The notes: generated by a model from the sequence alone, not told the origin. A stretch of 18,739 bases of DNA from Alphaproteobacteria bacterium (GCA_020441605.1 JAGRLX010000093.1:1-18739), one strand, 5' to 3'. Numbered from the stretch's first letter, positions 6,906 through 14,667 are shown. A program made the numbers and translations.

Positions 6906-7940
6906 TCAGGCCAGCTTCAAAACCGCGCGGCCGACGATGGCGCCCTTGCGCATCTGGTCGAAAACCTCGTTGATCTCTTCCAGCGCCACGGTCCTGATCC
7001 GCGCCTTGACCAGGCCACGTGCTGCGAAGGCCACCGCCTCCTCGAGATCCTGGCGGGTTCCGACGTTCGATCCACGTACGGACAGTTCCCAGTTGGTGAT
7101 GGCCGCGATCGAAGTGCGGATTTCATCCGCCTTGCCGCCGGGGAGGCCAATATAGACAACGGTACCGGCAGGGCGGAGCATCAGTATCGCCTGTTCGAAG
7201 GCCCGGGTCGCCACGGCAGTGACAATTGCGGCATGGGTTCCGCCGATCTTCTCTTGTATCGCCGCCGGCGCATCGGTCTCCGATCCGTTGACCAGCACTT
7301 CGGCGCCGAGTGACCTGGCGAGTTCGAGCTTTTCGTTCGACACGTCCACGGCCGCTACACGCAATCCCATGGCCATGGCATATTGAATGGCGATATGGCC
7401 AAGGCCCCCAATGCCGATGACCGCAACCCATTGGCCCGGCCTGGCGCCCGTGCGCTTCAATCCCCGATAGGTCGTCACGCCGGCGCACAGGATGGGTGCC
7501 AGCGCATAAGGGTCGGCATCGTCCGGCAGGCGGCCAACGAAAGCCGCGGGCGCCACCATGTATTCGGCATAGCCGCCGGGCTTGGTGTAACCGGTCGCTT
7601 CCGCCGACTTGCAGATCGTCTCCATGCCGGCAAGACAGAATTCACAGGTGCCGCACGCGGAATACATCCATGGCACGCCGACATGGTCGCCCGGCTTGAA
7701 GCCGGAAACGCCCTCTCCCAGTCCGGCCACTCGCCCGGCGACCTCGTGACCCGGAATCAGCGGAATGACCGGCGGTGGCGTCCAGTCACCATCGACGGCA
7801 TGGAGATCGCTGTGACAGACACCGCAGGCGGTCACCTTGATCAGAAGTTCTCCGGGGCCGGGTTCCGGTCGCGGAACCTGGGCAATCTCGAGCCGGGTCT
7901 TGAGTTGTCGGAGAACGGCGGCTTTCATGGTTGCGGTCAT
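6906..7940 (-). CDS. Zinc-dependent alcohol dehydrogenase
   Basis: A 344-residue medium-chain dehydrogenase of the AdhA/AdhP type, full length. Catalytic zinc ligands are C39 (in CGVCHSDLH), H65 with the following E66 (GHE), and C152. Structural zinc ligands are C96, C99, C102 and C110 in the CxxCxxCx7C pattern. The Rossmann loop GIGGLG spans 176-181, and D199 after the second strand favours NAD. It interconverts primary alcohols and aldehydes in the cytoplasm. The ATG has AAGGAGA 7 nt upstream. It is convergent with gntR (24-bp gap) and divergent from the luxR-led operon across an 80-bp region holding an 18-bp dyad. It could serve either neighbour or act alone; nothing in the sequence settles this. 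Confidence 0.94.
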   Translation of the reverse strand: MTATMKAAVLRQLKTRLEIAQVPRPEPGPGELLIKVTACGVCHSDLHAVDGDWTPPPVIPLIPGHEVAGRVAGLGEGVSGFKPGDHVGVPWMYSACGTCEFCLAGMETICKSAEATGYTKPGGYAEYMVAPAAFVGRLPDDADPYALAPILCAGVTTYRGLKRTGARPGQWVAVIGIGGLGHIAIQYAMAMGLRVAAVDVSNEKLELARSLGAEVLVNGSETDAPAAIQEKIGGTHAAIVTAVATRAFEQAILMLRPAGTVVYIGLPGGKADEIRTSIAAITNWELSVRGSNVGTRQDLEEAVAFAARGLVKARIRTVALEEINEVFDQMRKGAIVGRAVLKLA

Positions 7941-7964
7941 AACGGATCTCCTTCATTCATTGTC

Positions 7965-7982
7965 ATGATAGGGAGCTATCAT
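7965..7982. promoter_or_regulatory. 18-bp dyad in the adh/luxR divergent promoter (candidate operator)
   Basis: ATGATAG-GGAG-CTATCAT is a perfect 7+7 inverted repeat with a 4-bp centre. It lies 24 bp upstream of the adh start and 38 bp upstream of the luxR start. Its length resembles boxes bound by dimeric LuxR-type regulators, and it sits where one bound dimer could affect both promoters. Assignment to the adjacent LuxR protein is inferred from position. Confidence 0.55.
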
Positions 7983-8020
7983 TGATTGTCGCCATATCCC
8001 CAAAGCGATAAGGTCTGGCC

Positions 8021-8887
8021 ATGACCACTCGGCATCTGCTGTTGGAACAATGGAGCAAGGGCCTCGCAACCTTGAGCGATGCGGTCGGCAAGCCGCAGTT
8101 CGCGGCCGTGCTGCTCGACGCCGTCAAACGGCTAGTCGATTTCGATTTCGTCATGGCCTTTGCCTATCGCGGCAAGGATCCGCCGGTCATCCTGGACGAT
8201 ACGCTTGATCGCGCGCGGCACCGGGTGATCGCAACGGATTATGTTGCTGGTCCTTTCCTTCTCGATCCATTCTACCAGATGGTCAGCAACGGCTGCCGGG
8301 CGGGATGCCATCAGCTGCTCGACATTGCACCCGACCATTTCCGCCGGAGCGAATATTTCCGCGAGCATTACAGCCGGACAGGTATCGGCGAAGAACTCGG
8401 CTGCTTCTTTCCGATGGACGAAGGCTACACCGGGGTTACGTCCTTCGCCCGCTGGACCTGGTCGCCACCGCTAACGCGCAGTGACCTCGAGATCCTGCAG
8501 GCCATCGAGCCGGCCGTGAGTGCATTTTCGCGGCACCATTGGCAGCTCAAGAGCCTGACCCGACCAAGCCCAATTCCGGCCCCCACCGTTGCCCATATCG
8601 GCTTCAGGATGCTCTCGGCCCGCGAGCGGGAGATCGTGACCATGATCCTCCAGGGCCATTCGACACAATCAATAGCCCTGCAACTCGACATCAGCCCTGG
8701 CACGGTCAAGATTCACCGCAAGAACATCTACCGCAAACTCAAAATCTCGACGCAGGGTGAGTTGTTCGCGGCGTTTCTCGGCGGTCTGGCCTTGCCCACG
8801 CTTTCCTATTCCCCCGGGGATATTCCGGAACCGGGCGATATCGCCCAATCTTTATCACCACCAAGGACGATCGGAGAAAGAACATGA
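8021..8887 (+). CDS. LuxR-family transcriptional regulator
   Basis: A 288-residue regulator. Residues 198-253 are a clear LuxR-type helix-turn-helix beginning LSAREREIV, with the recognition helix around SPGTVKIHRKNIYRKL. Residues 1-180 are a putative sensor domain I cannot place: it lacks recognisable receiver phosphorylation residues, so it is probably a ligand-binding rather than two-component regulator. An unusual tail of about 35 residues, rich in proline and glycine, follows the DNA-binding domain and is encoded by palindrome-rich DNA. The stop overlaps the start of the next gene, the PotD-like binding protein, as ATGA, so the regulator is made together with the transporter. That coupling makes it the likely controller of the transporter operon, and perhaps of the divergent alcohol dehydrogenase through the dyad in the shared promoter. 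Confidence 0.9.
   Translation: MTTRHLLLEQWSKGLATLSDAVGKPQFAAVLLDAVKRLVDFDFVMAFAYRGKDPPVILDDTLDRARHRVIATDYVAGPFLLDPFYQMVSNGCRAGCHQLLDIAPDHFRRSEYFREHYSRTGIGEELGCFFPMDEGYTGVTSFARWTWSPPLTRSDLEILQAIEPAVSAFSRHHWQLKSLTRPSPIPAPTVAHIGFRMLSAREREIVTMILQGHSTQSIALQLDISPGTVKIHRKNIYRKLKISTQGELFAAFLGGLALPTLSYSPGDIPEPGDIAQSLSPPRTIGERT
8812..8846. promoter_or_regulatory. Palindrome cluster inside the 3' end of luxR
   Basis: Three perfect palindromes lie within 35 bp: CCCCGGGG (8812-8819), TTCCGGAA (8823-8830) and GGGCGATATCGCCC (8833-8846, 14 bp). The longest ends 37 bp before the start of the binding-protein gene. They could be an internal operator and promoter for the transporter genes, or form RNA hairpins upstream of that ribosome binding site. 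Confidence 0.45.
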
Positions 8888-10065
8888 AGAAGAGCTGGTA
8901 CAGCGATCTGCCAAAGTTCTATCAGAATCAAATCAGGGCCATGGGTCTGGACGACGCAGGGCTTGCCCGCCGCCGCCTGCTCAAGGGCGCCGCGGGCGCC
9001 GCTGGCGTGGCCATGCTCGGCGGCTATTCCCGGCAGGCCGCCGCCGCAACCCAGATGACCTACATGTGCTGGGAAGGCTACAACGATCCGCGCATCATCG
9101 ATCCATTCAACAAGGCCAATGACACGGAGATCAGCTTCGACCTGATCGTCGACAGCCCCGGTGGCTTCGCCAAGCTTCAGGCCGGCGCGTCGCGCGAAGT
9201 GGACATTGTGTCGAGCGACATGCCGTGGATCACGCGCATGGGGCCGGCCGGGCTCGCCATGGAGCTCAATCCCGACGAATATGCCGATGTTTACGCCACC
9301 TTCTACGATCAGTTCAAACCGCCCTTCGAGCCCCTTATCAGCGATGGCAAGACCATCGGCGTGGCGACGCGCTGGGGCTGGGTCGGACCTTGCGTGAACA
9401 CCGACGTGACCAAGCCCGAGGTGTGGAAGACCTATGATCCGGTGTTCGATCCCGCCAACAAGGGCAAGATCTGCGTGATGGACTGGGGCGACTGGCCGAT
9501 CCTGCCGATGGCCCTGCACGCCGGCATCAACCCGTACGACGAGCTGGACCAGGCGGCGCTGGACGAGGTTCGCAAGGTCCTGCGCGCGATGTTCAAGAAT
9601 ACCCGGACGCTCGTCGGTGATCTCACCCAGGCCCAGAAAGGCCTGCTCGATGGATCGCTCCTCGGTTGCATCGGCGCCGGTTCCTATCTGACGTCCGCCG
9701 TGCGCAAGCAGGGGCACAAGAACATCATGGCTCTGGTGCCAGAACCCAAGAATGGCTTGAAGCAGGGAATCATCTGGGTTGAAGCCACGGCGATCCTGAA
9801 GGAGACCGACCAGCCCGAGATCGCCCAGAAGCTGCTGAAGCACGTGGTCTCGAAGGATTCAGGCCACATCCTGTCGCTGCTCGATTCGACCTGCAACGTC
9901 GTCACCAACAAGGCGGTCGAAGAGCTCTACACGCCTGAGGAGAAGGACATCCTGCAAGTCGATTACATGTGGCATGCCTGGGACAATTCCCAGATGCACC
10001 GGATCGCGCCCAACATCGACGAGATGCTGGCGATCTGGCAAGAGGAACTCGCCGCCGCAGAGTAA
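8884..10065 (+). CDS. PotD-like ABC transporter solute-binding protein with Tat signal
   Basis: A 393-residue extracytoplasmic binding protein of the spermidine/putrescine (PotD, SBP_bac family) type. The N-terminus has an unusually long leader region before a twin-arginine motif, RRRLLKG at 29-35, followed by an alanine/glycine hydrophobic stretch and a likely cut after the AAAA near 52-55. This implies export in a folded state. The mature part begins with a typical strand (TQMTYMCWEGYNDP) and continues with features common in polyamine or amine binders, such as the WGWVGP segment and many tryptophans. The ATG at 8884 overlaps the luxR stop and has GGAGAAAG upstream; an internal ATG at 8941 would still keep the Tat motif. 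A hairpin follows the stop, then the ATPase. The ligand could be a polyamine, an amino-acid derivative or another small cation. Confidence 0.9.
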   Translation: MKKSWYSDLPKFYQNQIRAMGLDDAGLARRRLLKGAAGAAGVAMLGGYSRQAAAATQMTYMCWEGYNDPRIIDPFNKANDTEISFDLIVDSPGGFAKLQAGASREVDIVSSDMPWITRMGPAGLAMELNPDEYADVYATFYDQFKPPFEPLISDGKTIGVATRWGWVGPCVNTDVTKPEVWKTYDPVFDPANKGKICVMDWGDWPILPMALHAGINPYDELDQAALDEVRKVLRAMFKNTRTLVGDLTQAQKGLLDGSLLGCIGAGSYLTSAVRKQGHKNIMALVPEPKNGLKQGIIWVEATAILKETDQPEIAQKLLKHVVSKDSGHILSLLDSTCNVVTNKAVEELYTPEEKDILQVDYMWHAWDNSQMHRIAPNIDEMLAIWQEELAAAE

Positions 10066-10072
10066 CGGAACG

Positions 10073-10100
10073 GCCGGAGCAGCATGATAGCCGCTCCGGC
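10073..10100 (+). promoter_or_regulatory. Intercistronic stem-loop between PotD-like and PotA-like genes
   Basis: GCCGGAGC (10073-10080) pairs perfectly with GCTCCGGC (10093-10100). After one A-C mismatch two more pairs form (10082-10083 with 10090-10091), leaving a 6-nt loop. It starts 7 nt after the binding-protein stop and has no U-tract, so it is more likely an mRNA-stabilising or attenuating element than a terminator. The same arrangement occurs in the sugar operon. Confidence 0.65.
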
Positions 10101-10124
10101 ATTCACATTCGTATGCCGGGACCG

Positions 10125-11228
10125 ATGACCAATCCTCCGATCCTCGACATCCACGACATCCACAAGACCTATGGAAGCTATGAGGCGCTGAAAGGTGTTT
10201 CGCTTAGCGTGAAGCAGGGCGAATTCATCGCGCTGGTCGGCCCATCGGGATGTGGCAAGACCACGCTGCTGAAGCAGATCGCAGGCTTCGAGACCGCGAC
10301 AACCGGCACGATCAGCATCGAGGGTCGGGACATGGCCGGCGTTCCCGCCGCCCTTCGTCCGACCAGCATGGTGTTTCAGAAGCTTGCATTGTTTCCCCAC
10401 ATGACGGTGGCCCAGAACATCGGCTTTCCCTTGCGGCTGCGGAAGGTTCCGGCCGGGGAAATCGCTCAGAGGGTGGACGAGATGATCACCCTGATGGAAC
10501 TGAAACCCATTTATCTCGATCGGTTTCCGAGGGCGCTCTCCGGCGGCGAGCAGCAGCGCGTGGCGCTGGCCCGTTCGATGATATCCTCGCCAAAGCTCCT
10601 GCTTCTCGACGAACCCCTCTCGGCTCTCGACGTTAAGCTCAAGAAGGCGTTGCAGGCCGAACTCAAGCGTCTGCACCGGTCGGTCGGTGTCACCTTCGTT
10701 CATGTCACCCACGACCTCGAGGAGGCGATGATGCTGGCCGATCGCATCTGCGTGATGCGGGCTGGTCGCATCCTGCAGCTCGGCGAACCGTCAGACATCT
10801 ACTACCGCCCGGCAGACCCATTCGTTGCGGGCTTCATCGGCGAAACCAATCTGTTGCCGGTGGAGATCGCCGCGCGCACCACTGGCAGCGTGAGCTATCG
10901 CAGTCTTGAAATTTCCGACCACACGGGGACGCTCCCTGCCACATTGGTCGCGCAGGACCTGGCGGTTGGCCCGGCGCTGATGATGGTTCGCCCCGAATTG
11001 ATCCGTCGGCTGAGGAATGACGAGAAGGCCGACTGCGAGATCGACGCGCGCGTCACCGAGGTATTCACCAAGGGCGGCACGGTCCAGTACCGCGCGCGGA
11101 CCACGGGTGGCCAGGATCTCGCGGTGGAGATTCAGGGCACCTCTAAGCTGCCGATGCAGCTTGACGAAGATGTCCGGCTTGGCTGGGACAAGAAGGACCT
11201 CTGGGTACTCGGTCCGGGAGATGAATGA
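10125..11228 (+). CDS. PotA-like ABC transporter ATP-binding protein
   Basis: A 367-residue cytoplasmic ATPase that powers the adjacent permeases. Landmarks are Walker A GPSGCGKT (39-46), the Q-loop at Q85, signature LSGGEQQ (138-144), Walker B LLLLDEP (158-164) with the SALD loop after it, and the switch histidine H196. The C-terminal portion from about 240 is a TOBE-type regulatory domain, as usual for spermidine/putrescine-class ATPases. The ATG at 10125 is preferred because the conserved domain starts a few residues later; an ATG at 10113 would add four residues. Neither has a strong ribosome site (only GGGA close upstream). The open frame extends back to 9969, but that part overlaps the preceding gene. 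Its stop overlaps the next gene's ATG as ATGA. Confidence 0.95.
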   Translation: MTNPPILDIHDIHKTYGSYEALKGVSLSVKQGEFIALVGPSGCGKTTLLKQIAGFETATTGTISIEGRDMAGVPAALRPTSMVFQKLALFPHMTVAQNIGFPLRLRKVPAGEIAQRVDEMITLMELKPIYLDRFPRALSGGEQQRVALARSMISSPKLLLLDEPLSALDVKLKKALQAELKRLHRSVGVTFVHVTHDLEEAMMLADRICVMRAGRILQLGEPSDIYYRPADPFVAGFIGETNLLPVEIAARTTGSVSYRSLEISDHTGTLPATLVAQDLAVGPALMMVRPELIRRLRNDEKADCEIDARVTEVFTKGGTVQYRARTTGGQDLAVEIQGTSKLPMQLDEDVRLGWDKKDLWVLGPGDE

Positions 11229-12100
11229 TGGGTCCGGCCAACGAGAAGAGCTGGCGCGATCCGGAACTCCTGCTGAAGGCGCTGCCGAGCGTCATCCTTC
11301 AGACGACCTGCTTCCTGGCGCCGCTGGTCATGACCTTCATTCTCACTTTCCAGCGCACCCGCGATTTCCAGTTGCGCTGGACATGGGATCTCACGACCTG
11401 GACCGATGTGTTCAGCAAGCCGCACTACTGGACGATACTGGGGCATACGCTTTTCATGGCGCTCGCCTGCGTCGCCATCTGCATGGTTCTCGCCTTCCCC
11501 ATCGCCTACGGTCTGGCAACCCGCTTCAAGGCCTATGAGAACGAAATCAAGATTCTCATCACCTTCGCCTTCATCACCGACGCCACGCTGAAGACCTTCG
11601 GCTGGGTTCTGTTTCTCGACAAGAAGGGTGCCGCCAACTACCTGCTCGGACTGGCCGGGTTTCCGCCCGAAACAGTGTCCTTCCTGTTCACCGACTGGGC
11701 GACCATGCTGGGCATGGTCTACAACCTCCTGCCCTTCGCCATCTTCACGCTCTATCTGTCCATCGATGCCATCGACCGATCGCTCATCCTGGCTGCCTAT
11801 GACGCAGGCGCCAGCAAGCTCCGCGCCCATTGGGAGGTGACGCTGCCGCTCTGCAAGCCCGGCATCTGGGCCGGCAGCGTGTTGATCTTTCTCCTCGGTG
11901 TCGGCGTCTTTCTCGAACCCAAGGTTCTCGGCGGCGGCAAGTCGCCAATGTCGGCCGAACTGATCCGCCAGACCTTCGAAACCCGCGTGAACTGGCCGCT
12001 GGGCGCCGCGCTCACGCTGGTGCTGATGGTGGTGGCCGTGTTCGTGGTGCTTCTGTTCACCCGTTTGCTTGGCATGAAGCGTACAGGGTTTTCGACATGA
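11225..12100 (+). CDS. PotB-like ABC transporter permease
   Basis: A 291-residue inner-membrane permease of the binding-protein-dependent (BPD_transp_1) family with about six membrane segments; the first is around residues 20-42 and the last around 259-280. The cytoplasmic EAA loop that contacts the ATPase is at 190-214, running AAYDAGASKLRAHWEV and then LPLCKPGI. A second methionine directly follows the first, so the start could be either. Both ends overlap neighbours by 4 bp (ATGA): with the ATPase stop upstream and the second permease start downstream. It should form a heterodimeric pore with that second permease and import the ligand of the PotD-like protein. Confidence 0.94.
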   Translation: MMGPANEKSWRDPELLLKALPSVILQTTCFLAPLVMTFILTFQRTRDFQLRWTWDLTTWTDVFSKPHYWTILGHTLFMALACVAICMVLAFPIAYGLATRFKAYENEIKILITFAFITDATLKTFGWVLFLDKKGAANYLLGLAGFPPETVSFLFTDWATMLGMVYNLLPFAIFTLYLSIDAIDRSLILAAYDAGASKLRAHWEVTLPLCKPGIWAGSVLIFLLGVGVFLEPKVLGGGKSPMSAELIRQTFETRVNWPLGAALTLVLMVVAVFVVLLFTRLLGMKRTGFST

Positions 12101-12909
12101 ATCACCGGGTGGAATCGGCGCTAATCGATATCGTGCTCTACGGCGTCATGGGGCTCATGCTGCTGTTCTTCTATGTGCCGATCTTCACGCTGATCGGCTT
12201 CTCGTTTCAGGAGGGGCGCTATCTCACCCTTCCCTTCGAGGGCTTTTCCTTCAAATGGTACGGCGATCTGATGCGCAATGGCGCCGCCCTGACCGCGCTG
12301 TGGAACTCGACACTGATCGGCCTTGCCGCCACGCTTGCTGCCACGGTCTTTGGCTCGGCCGCAGCGGTTGTCGCGGTGCGCTACCGATTCCGCGGCAAGT
12401 CGGCCTTCCAGGCCATAGCCGGAGCCCCACTCGCATTCCCGCAGTTGCTGCTCGGCATCGTGTTGCTGCTATGGTTCTCGGTGCTGGGCAAGTGGCTTGG
12501 TTTCAATACTGGCATGATCACCGCCATCATTGGACACGTCGTCTATATCGCGCCTTTCGCCATGGTCATCGTGGCAGTACAGGTCTACAATTTCGATCCC
12601 CTGCTGGAAGACGCAGCACGGGACTGCGGAGCGACAACGTGGGAAGTCTACCGCTATGTGACCATTCCCCTCCTCTGGCCGGGCATCTTTTCGGCGGCGA
12701 TCTTCGCCTTCCTGCTCAGTTGGGGCAATTTCTACATCACCTACAGCCTGGCGGGATCGACGAGGACCATACCGACCTTCATCTTCAGCGGCATAGCCGT
12801 GGGCTCCTCGCCGCTCTATCCGGCAATCGCCACGATCGTCTTCATACCGGGTCTGCTGCTGGTGGCCGCCGCGGCCCGACTGAGGCGCAAGCAGGGCAAT
12901 GCTGCTTAG
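12097..12909 (+). CDS. PotC-like ABC transporter permease
   Basis: A 270-residue inner-membrane permease and partner of the preceding one. The first membrane segment is about residues 10-35, followed by a periplasmic loop, then further segments. The EAA loop lies at 171-196, starting EDAARDCGATTWEVY and ending with IPLLWPG. The ATG at 12097 overlaps the previous stop as ATGA. An open frame extends upstream to 11830, but that stretch lies inside the first permease gene and is arginine-rich, so it is a shadow. The positively charged C-terminus (RLRRKQ) fits a cytoplasmic tail. This completes a one-ATPase, two-permease, one-binding-protein importer, as in PotABCD. Confidence 0.94.
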   Translation: MNHRVESALIDIVLYGVMGLMLLFFYVPIFTLIGFSFQEGRYLTLPFEGFSFKWYGDLMRNGAALTALWNSTLIGLAATLAATVFGSAAAVVAVRYRFRGKSAFQAIAGAPLAFPQLLLGIVLLLWFSVLGKWLGFNTGMITAIIGHVVYIAPFAMVIVAVQVYNFDPLLEDAARDCGATTWEVYRYVTIPLLWPGIFSAAIFAFLLSWGNFYITYSLAGSTRTIPTFIFSGIAVGSSPLYPAIATIVFIPGLLLVAAAARLRRKQGNAA

Positions 12910-12913
12910 GATT

Positions 12914-12946
12914 GGCGGCAAGCTGTATGGCAACCGCCGCAGCTTG
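12914..12946 (+). other. Weak inverted repeat after the transporter operon
   Basis: CAAGCTG (12919-12925) and CAGCTTG (12940-12946) can pair around a 14-nt loop, and GGCGG (12914-12918) can alternatively pair with CCGCC (12934-12938). No T-run follows, so a terminator call is weak. It starts 5 bp after the PotC-like stop. The rest of the gap to 13049 shows no clear coding or RNA feature. Confidence 0.25.
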
Positions 12947-13049
12947 AATTGCGGCATACTCTTCCCGCCACCACGCTTCGGAATTCGCGTTTGCAATCGC
13001 AAGGGAGCCAGTGGCACCCTATTGAAACTGCAGTCATGAGGATGAAGCC

Positions 13050-13418
13050 ATGAGCCAGACACCGACGATCGAGATTTTTCTCGCCAAGTGGATCGACGCC
13101 TTCAACCGCCACGATCTCGACAGCCACATGGAACTCTACCTCGAGGATGCGACGCTCTTCGGCTCGGTGGATGAACTGCAGATTGGACGCGACAAGATCC
13201 GCAGCTATTTCAGCCGCCGCGGCCCCGAGGTGAGAGTGGAGTCCTATCCGATGCCGCGCGTCGCCATGCTGGCGCCGGACATCGCGGTCACCGCCGGCCA
13301 TGTCGAGTTCGCCGATGGCACGCAGCCCATGCCCTATCGGGTAACCTGGGTGCTGGTCAGGCGCGATGGAAACTGGCGCATCGCGCAGCATCACGGATCA
13401 CGCCGCCTGGAATCCTGA
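13050..13418 (+). CDS. Small NTF2-like / SnoaL-fold protein (SgcJ/EcaC-type)
   Basis: A 122-residue soluble protein with the profile of the NTF2-like cone fold: an N-terminal helix with a WIDAFNRHDLD stretch (about 13-23), YLEDATLF (about 29-36), a GRDKIRSYF helix start (about 45-53), and a C-terminal strand ending RRDGNWRIAQHHGSR. This is the pattern of SgcJ/EcaC and DUF4440-like proteins, which range from small enzymes to ligand-binding proteins, so no reaction can be assigned. The ATG has GAGG upstream. It lies 140 bp after the permease gene on the same strand and may be read from that operon or from its own promoter. It is convergent with the rRNA methyltransferase gene, 37 bp away. Confidence 0.8.
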   Translation: MSQTPTIEIFLAKWIDAFNRHDLDSHMELYLEDATLFGSVDELQIGRDKIRSYFSRRGPEVRVESYPMPRVAMLAPDIAVTAGHVEFADGTQPMPYRVTWVLVRRDGNWRIAQHHGSRRLES

Positions 13419-13432
13419 CAGTCCCGCAAGGC

Positions 13433-13457
13433 GAGCCGGGCGGCGGTGAGGCGGCTC
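13433..13457. other. Inverted repeat in a convergent intergenic gap
   Basis: GAGCCG (13433-13438) and CGGCTC (13452-13457) flank a 13-nt G-rich loop between two convergent genes and touch the stop of the methyltransferase gene. It could act as a weak bidirectional terminator, but there is no T-run on either side. Confidence 0.25.
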
Positions 13458-14571
13458 AGGCCAGCGGCCCGGTCTGAAACAGTTGCACCCGCAGGCCACC
13501 ATGCAGCACCGTCCTGCCGGGAGGTGCAAAGGGCAAGGCGGTCGCCTTCGCCAAGGCGGGTTCACTGGTGATGAGGCCGACGCGCCAGCCGGAGAAGCCC
13601 TTGAGCAGCGTCTGGCCGAGCGCGGCGTGAAGGGCAAGCAGCGGCTTCCTGTCACCGATCCGCGTGCCATAGGGTGGATTGACGATCACCAGCCCGGACG
13701 GTCCGGCGGGTGGAGTAATCGCACTGACCGGCTGTTGCCGGAATTCGGTGAACTCCGCTACGCCTGCTCGTCTTGCATTGGCCACGCTTGCCGCGATCGC
13801 CCCGGCGTCACGGTCGCTGCCGAAAAAGCGCAGGACGGGCCGCTTGCCACGCTGCCTTTGCCGCAGGTGCTGCCAGGCCTCGGACTCAAAGCTCTTGAGA
13901 AGTTCGAATGCGAAGCTACGCGATCGTCCGGGGTTCAATCCGGCGGCGATCTCGGCCGCCTCGATGACGAACGTCCCCGAGCCACACATGGGGTCGACGA
14001 CCGGTTCACGTCCATCATATCCGCACTGATAGAGAAAGAGTGCGGCCATGGTCTCGCGCATCGGCGCCCTGCCAACAGCGACTTTATGGCCGCGCTTGTG
14101 GAGCGACTCCCCCGAGGTGTCGATGCTGATGGTGCAGAGATCATCCTCTATGCGCGCCTTGATGCAAACTGCTGCCTCGTCGGCGATTTTCACGCCCAGT
14201 TCCTCGCGGAGTGCGGCCTCGATCCGCTGGGCTGCCGCACCGGCATGGTAGATTTTCGACTTGCTGCAGGTGACCTCGACGCGGACAGGCACGTCGGCCC
14301 GGAGAACGCGGCTCCAGGGAAATTTCCGCGCGCGCTTGTCGAGCTGGGCCAGGTGAAAGACCCGGAAGGCGCCGATCCGCGCCAGTACATGCCCCGCTCC
14401 CCTTACCTCAAGGTTCGCTCGCCACACCTCCGGCCAGCCGCCCGAGGTCAGGACTCCGCCGACGGTCACCTTGGGATTGCGGAATTTCCGGGCGCGCAGC
14501 TCCGCGCCGAGCGCGGCCTCGAGACCTGGCGGCGCGGTCAGGAAGATTTCGAAGTCCTGTGGCGAGTCCAT
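13456..14571 (-). CDS. RlmL-like 23S rRNA guanine-N2 methyltransferase (THUMP plus methyltransferase)
   Basis: A 371-residue RNA methyltransferase. Residues about 1-150 match the N-terminal and THUMP RNA-binding region (DFEIFLTAPPGLEAAL at 6-21; VRVEVTCSKSKIYH at 96-109). The C-terminal half is a Rossmann methyltransferase with the SAM-binding DPMCGSGTF (193-201), an acidic GSDRD (251-255) and the catalytic NPPYG (298-302) typical of N2-guanine and N6-adenine methylases. By family it should methylate a guanine in 23S rRNA (the RlmL/UPF0020 group); the exact position is inferred. It resembles the single methyltransferase form, not the longer RlmKL fusion. The start is set at 14571 because family similarity begins there; an ATG at 14616 would add 15 residues, and neither start has a strong ribosome site. 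Confidence 0.88.
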   Translation of the reverse strand: MDSPQDFEIFLTAPPGLEAALGAELRARKFRNPKVTVGGVLTSGGWPEVWRANLEVRGAGHVLARIGAFRVFHLAQLDKRARKFPWSRVLRADVPVRVEVTCSKSKIYHAGAAAQRIEAALREELGVKIADEAAVCIKARIEDDLCTISIDTSGESLHKRGHKVAVGRAPMRETMAALFLYQCGYDGREPVVDPMCGSGTFVIEAAEIAAGLNPGRSRSFAFELLKSFESEAWQHLRQRQRGKRPVLRFFGSDRDAGAIAASVANARRAGVAEFTEFRQQPVSAITPPAGPSGLVIVNPPYGTRIGDRKPLLALHAALGQTLLKGFSGWRVGLITSEPALAKATALPFAPPGRTVLHGGLRVQLFQTGPLA

Positions 14572-14667
14572 GGCGCCCACATATCCGGAAAAGCCTGGGT
14601 CATCGACAGTTTTCATCGATCCAGCCGCCCTTCGTGGAGCCCCGCCGCCGATCTGCTGCGCTGCCGG

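Noticed and set aside
11830..12096. An upstream extension of the second Pot permease
   Set aside because: It overlaps the first permease in another frame and is not membrane-like; the ATG at 12097 overlaps the preceding stop as ATGA.
12959..13030. Short repeats such as TTGC-N4-GCAA before the NTF2-like gene, considered as a small RNA or regulatory site
   Set aside because: Arms of 4 bp are expected by chance and nothing else supports a structured RNA here.
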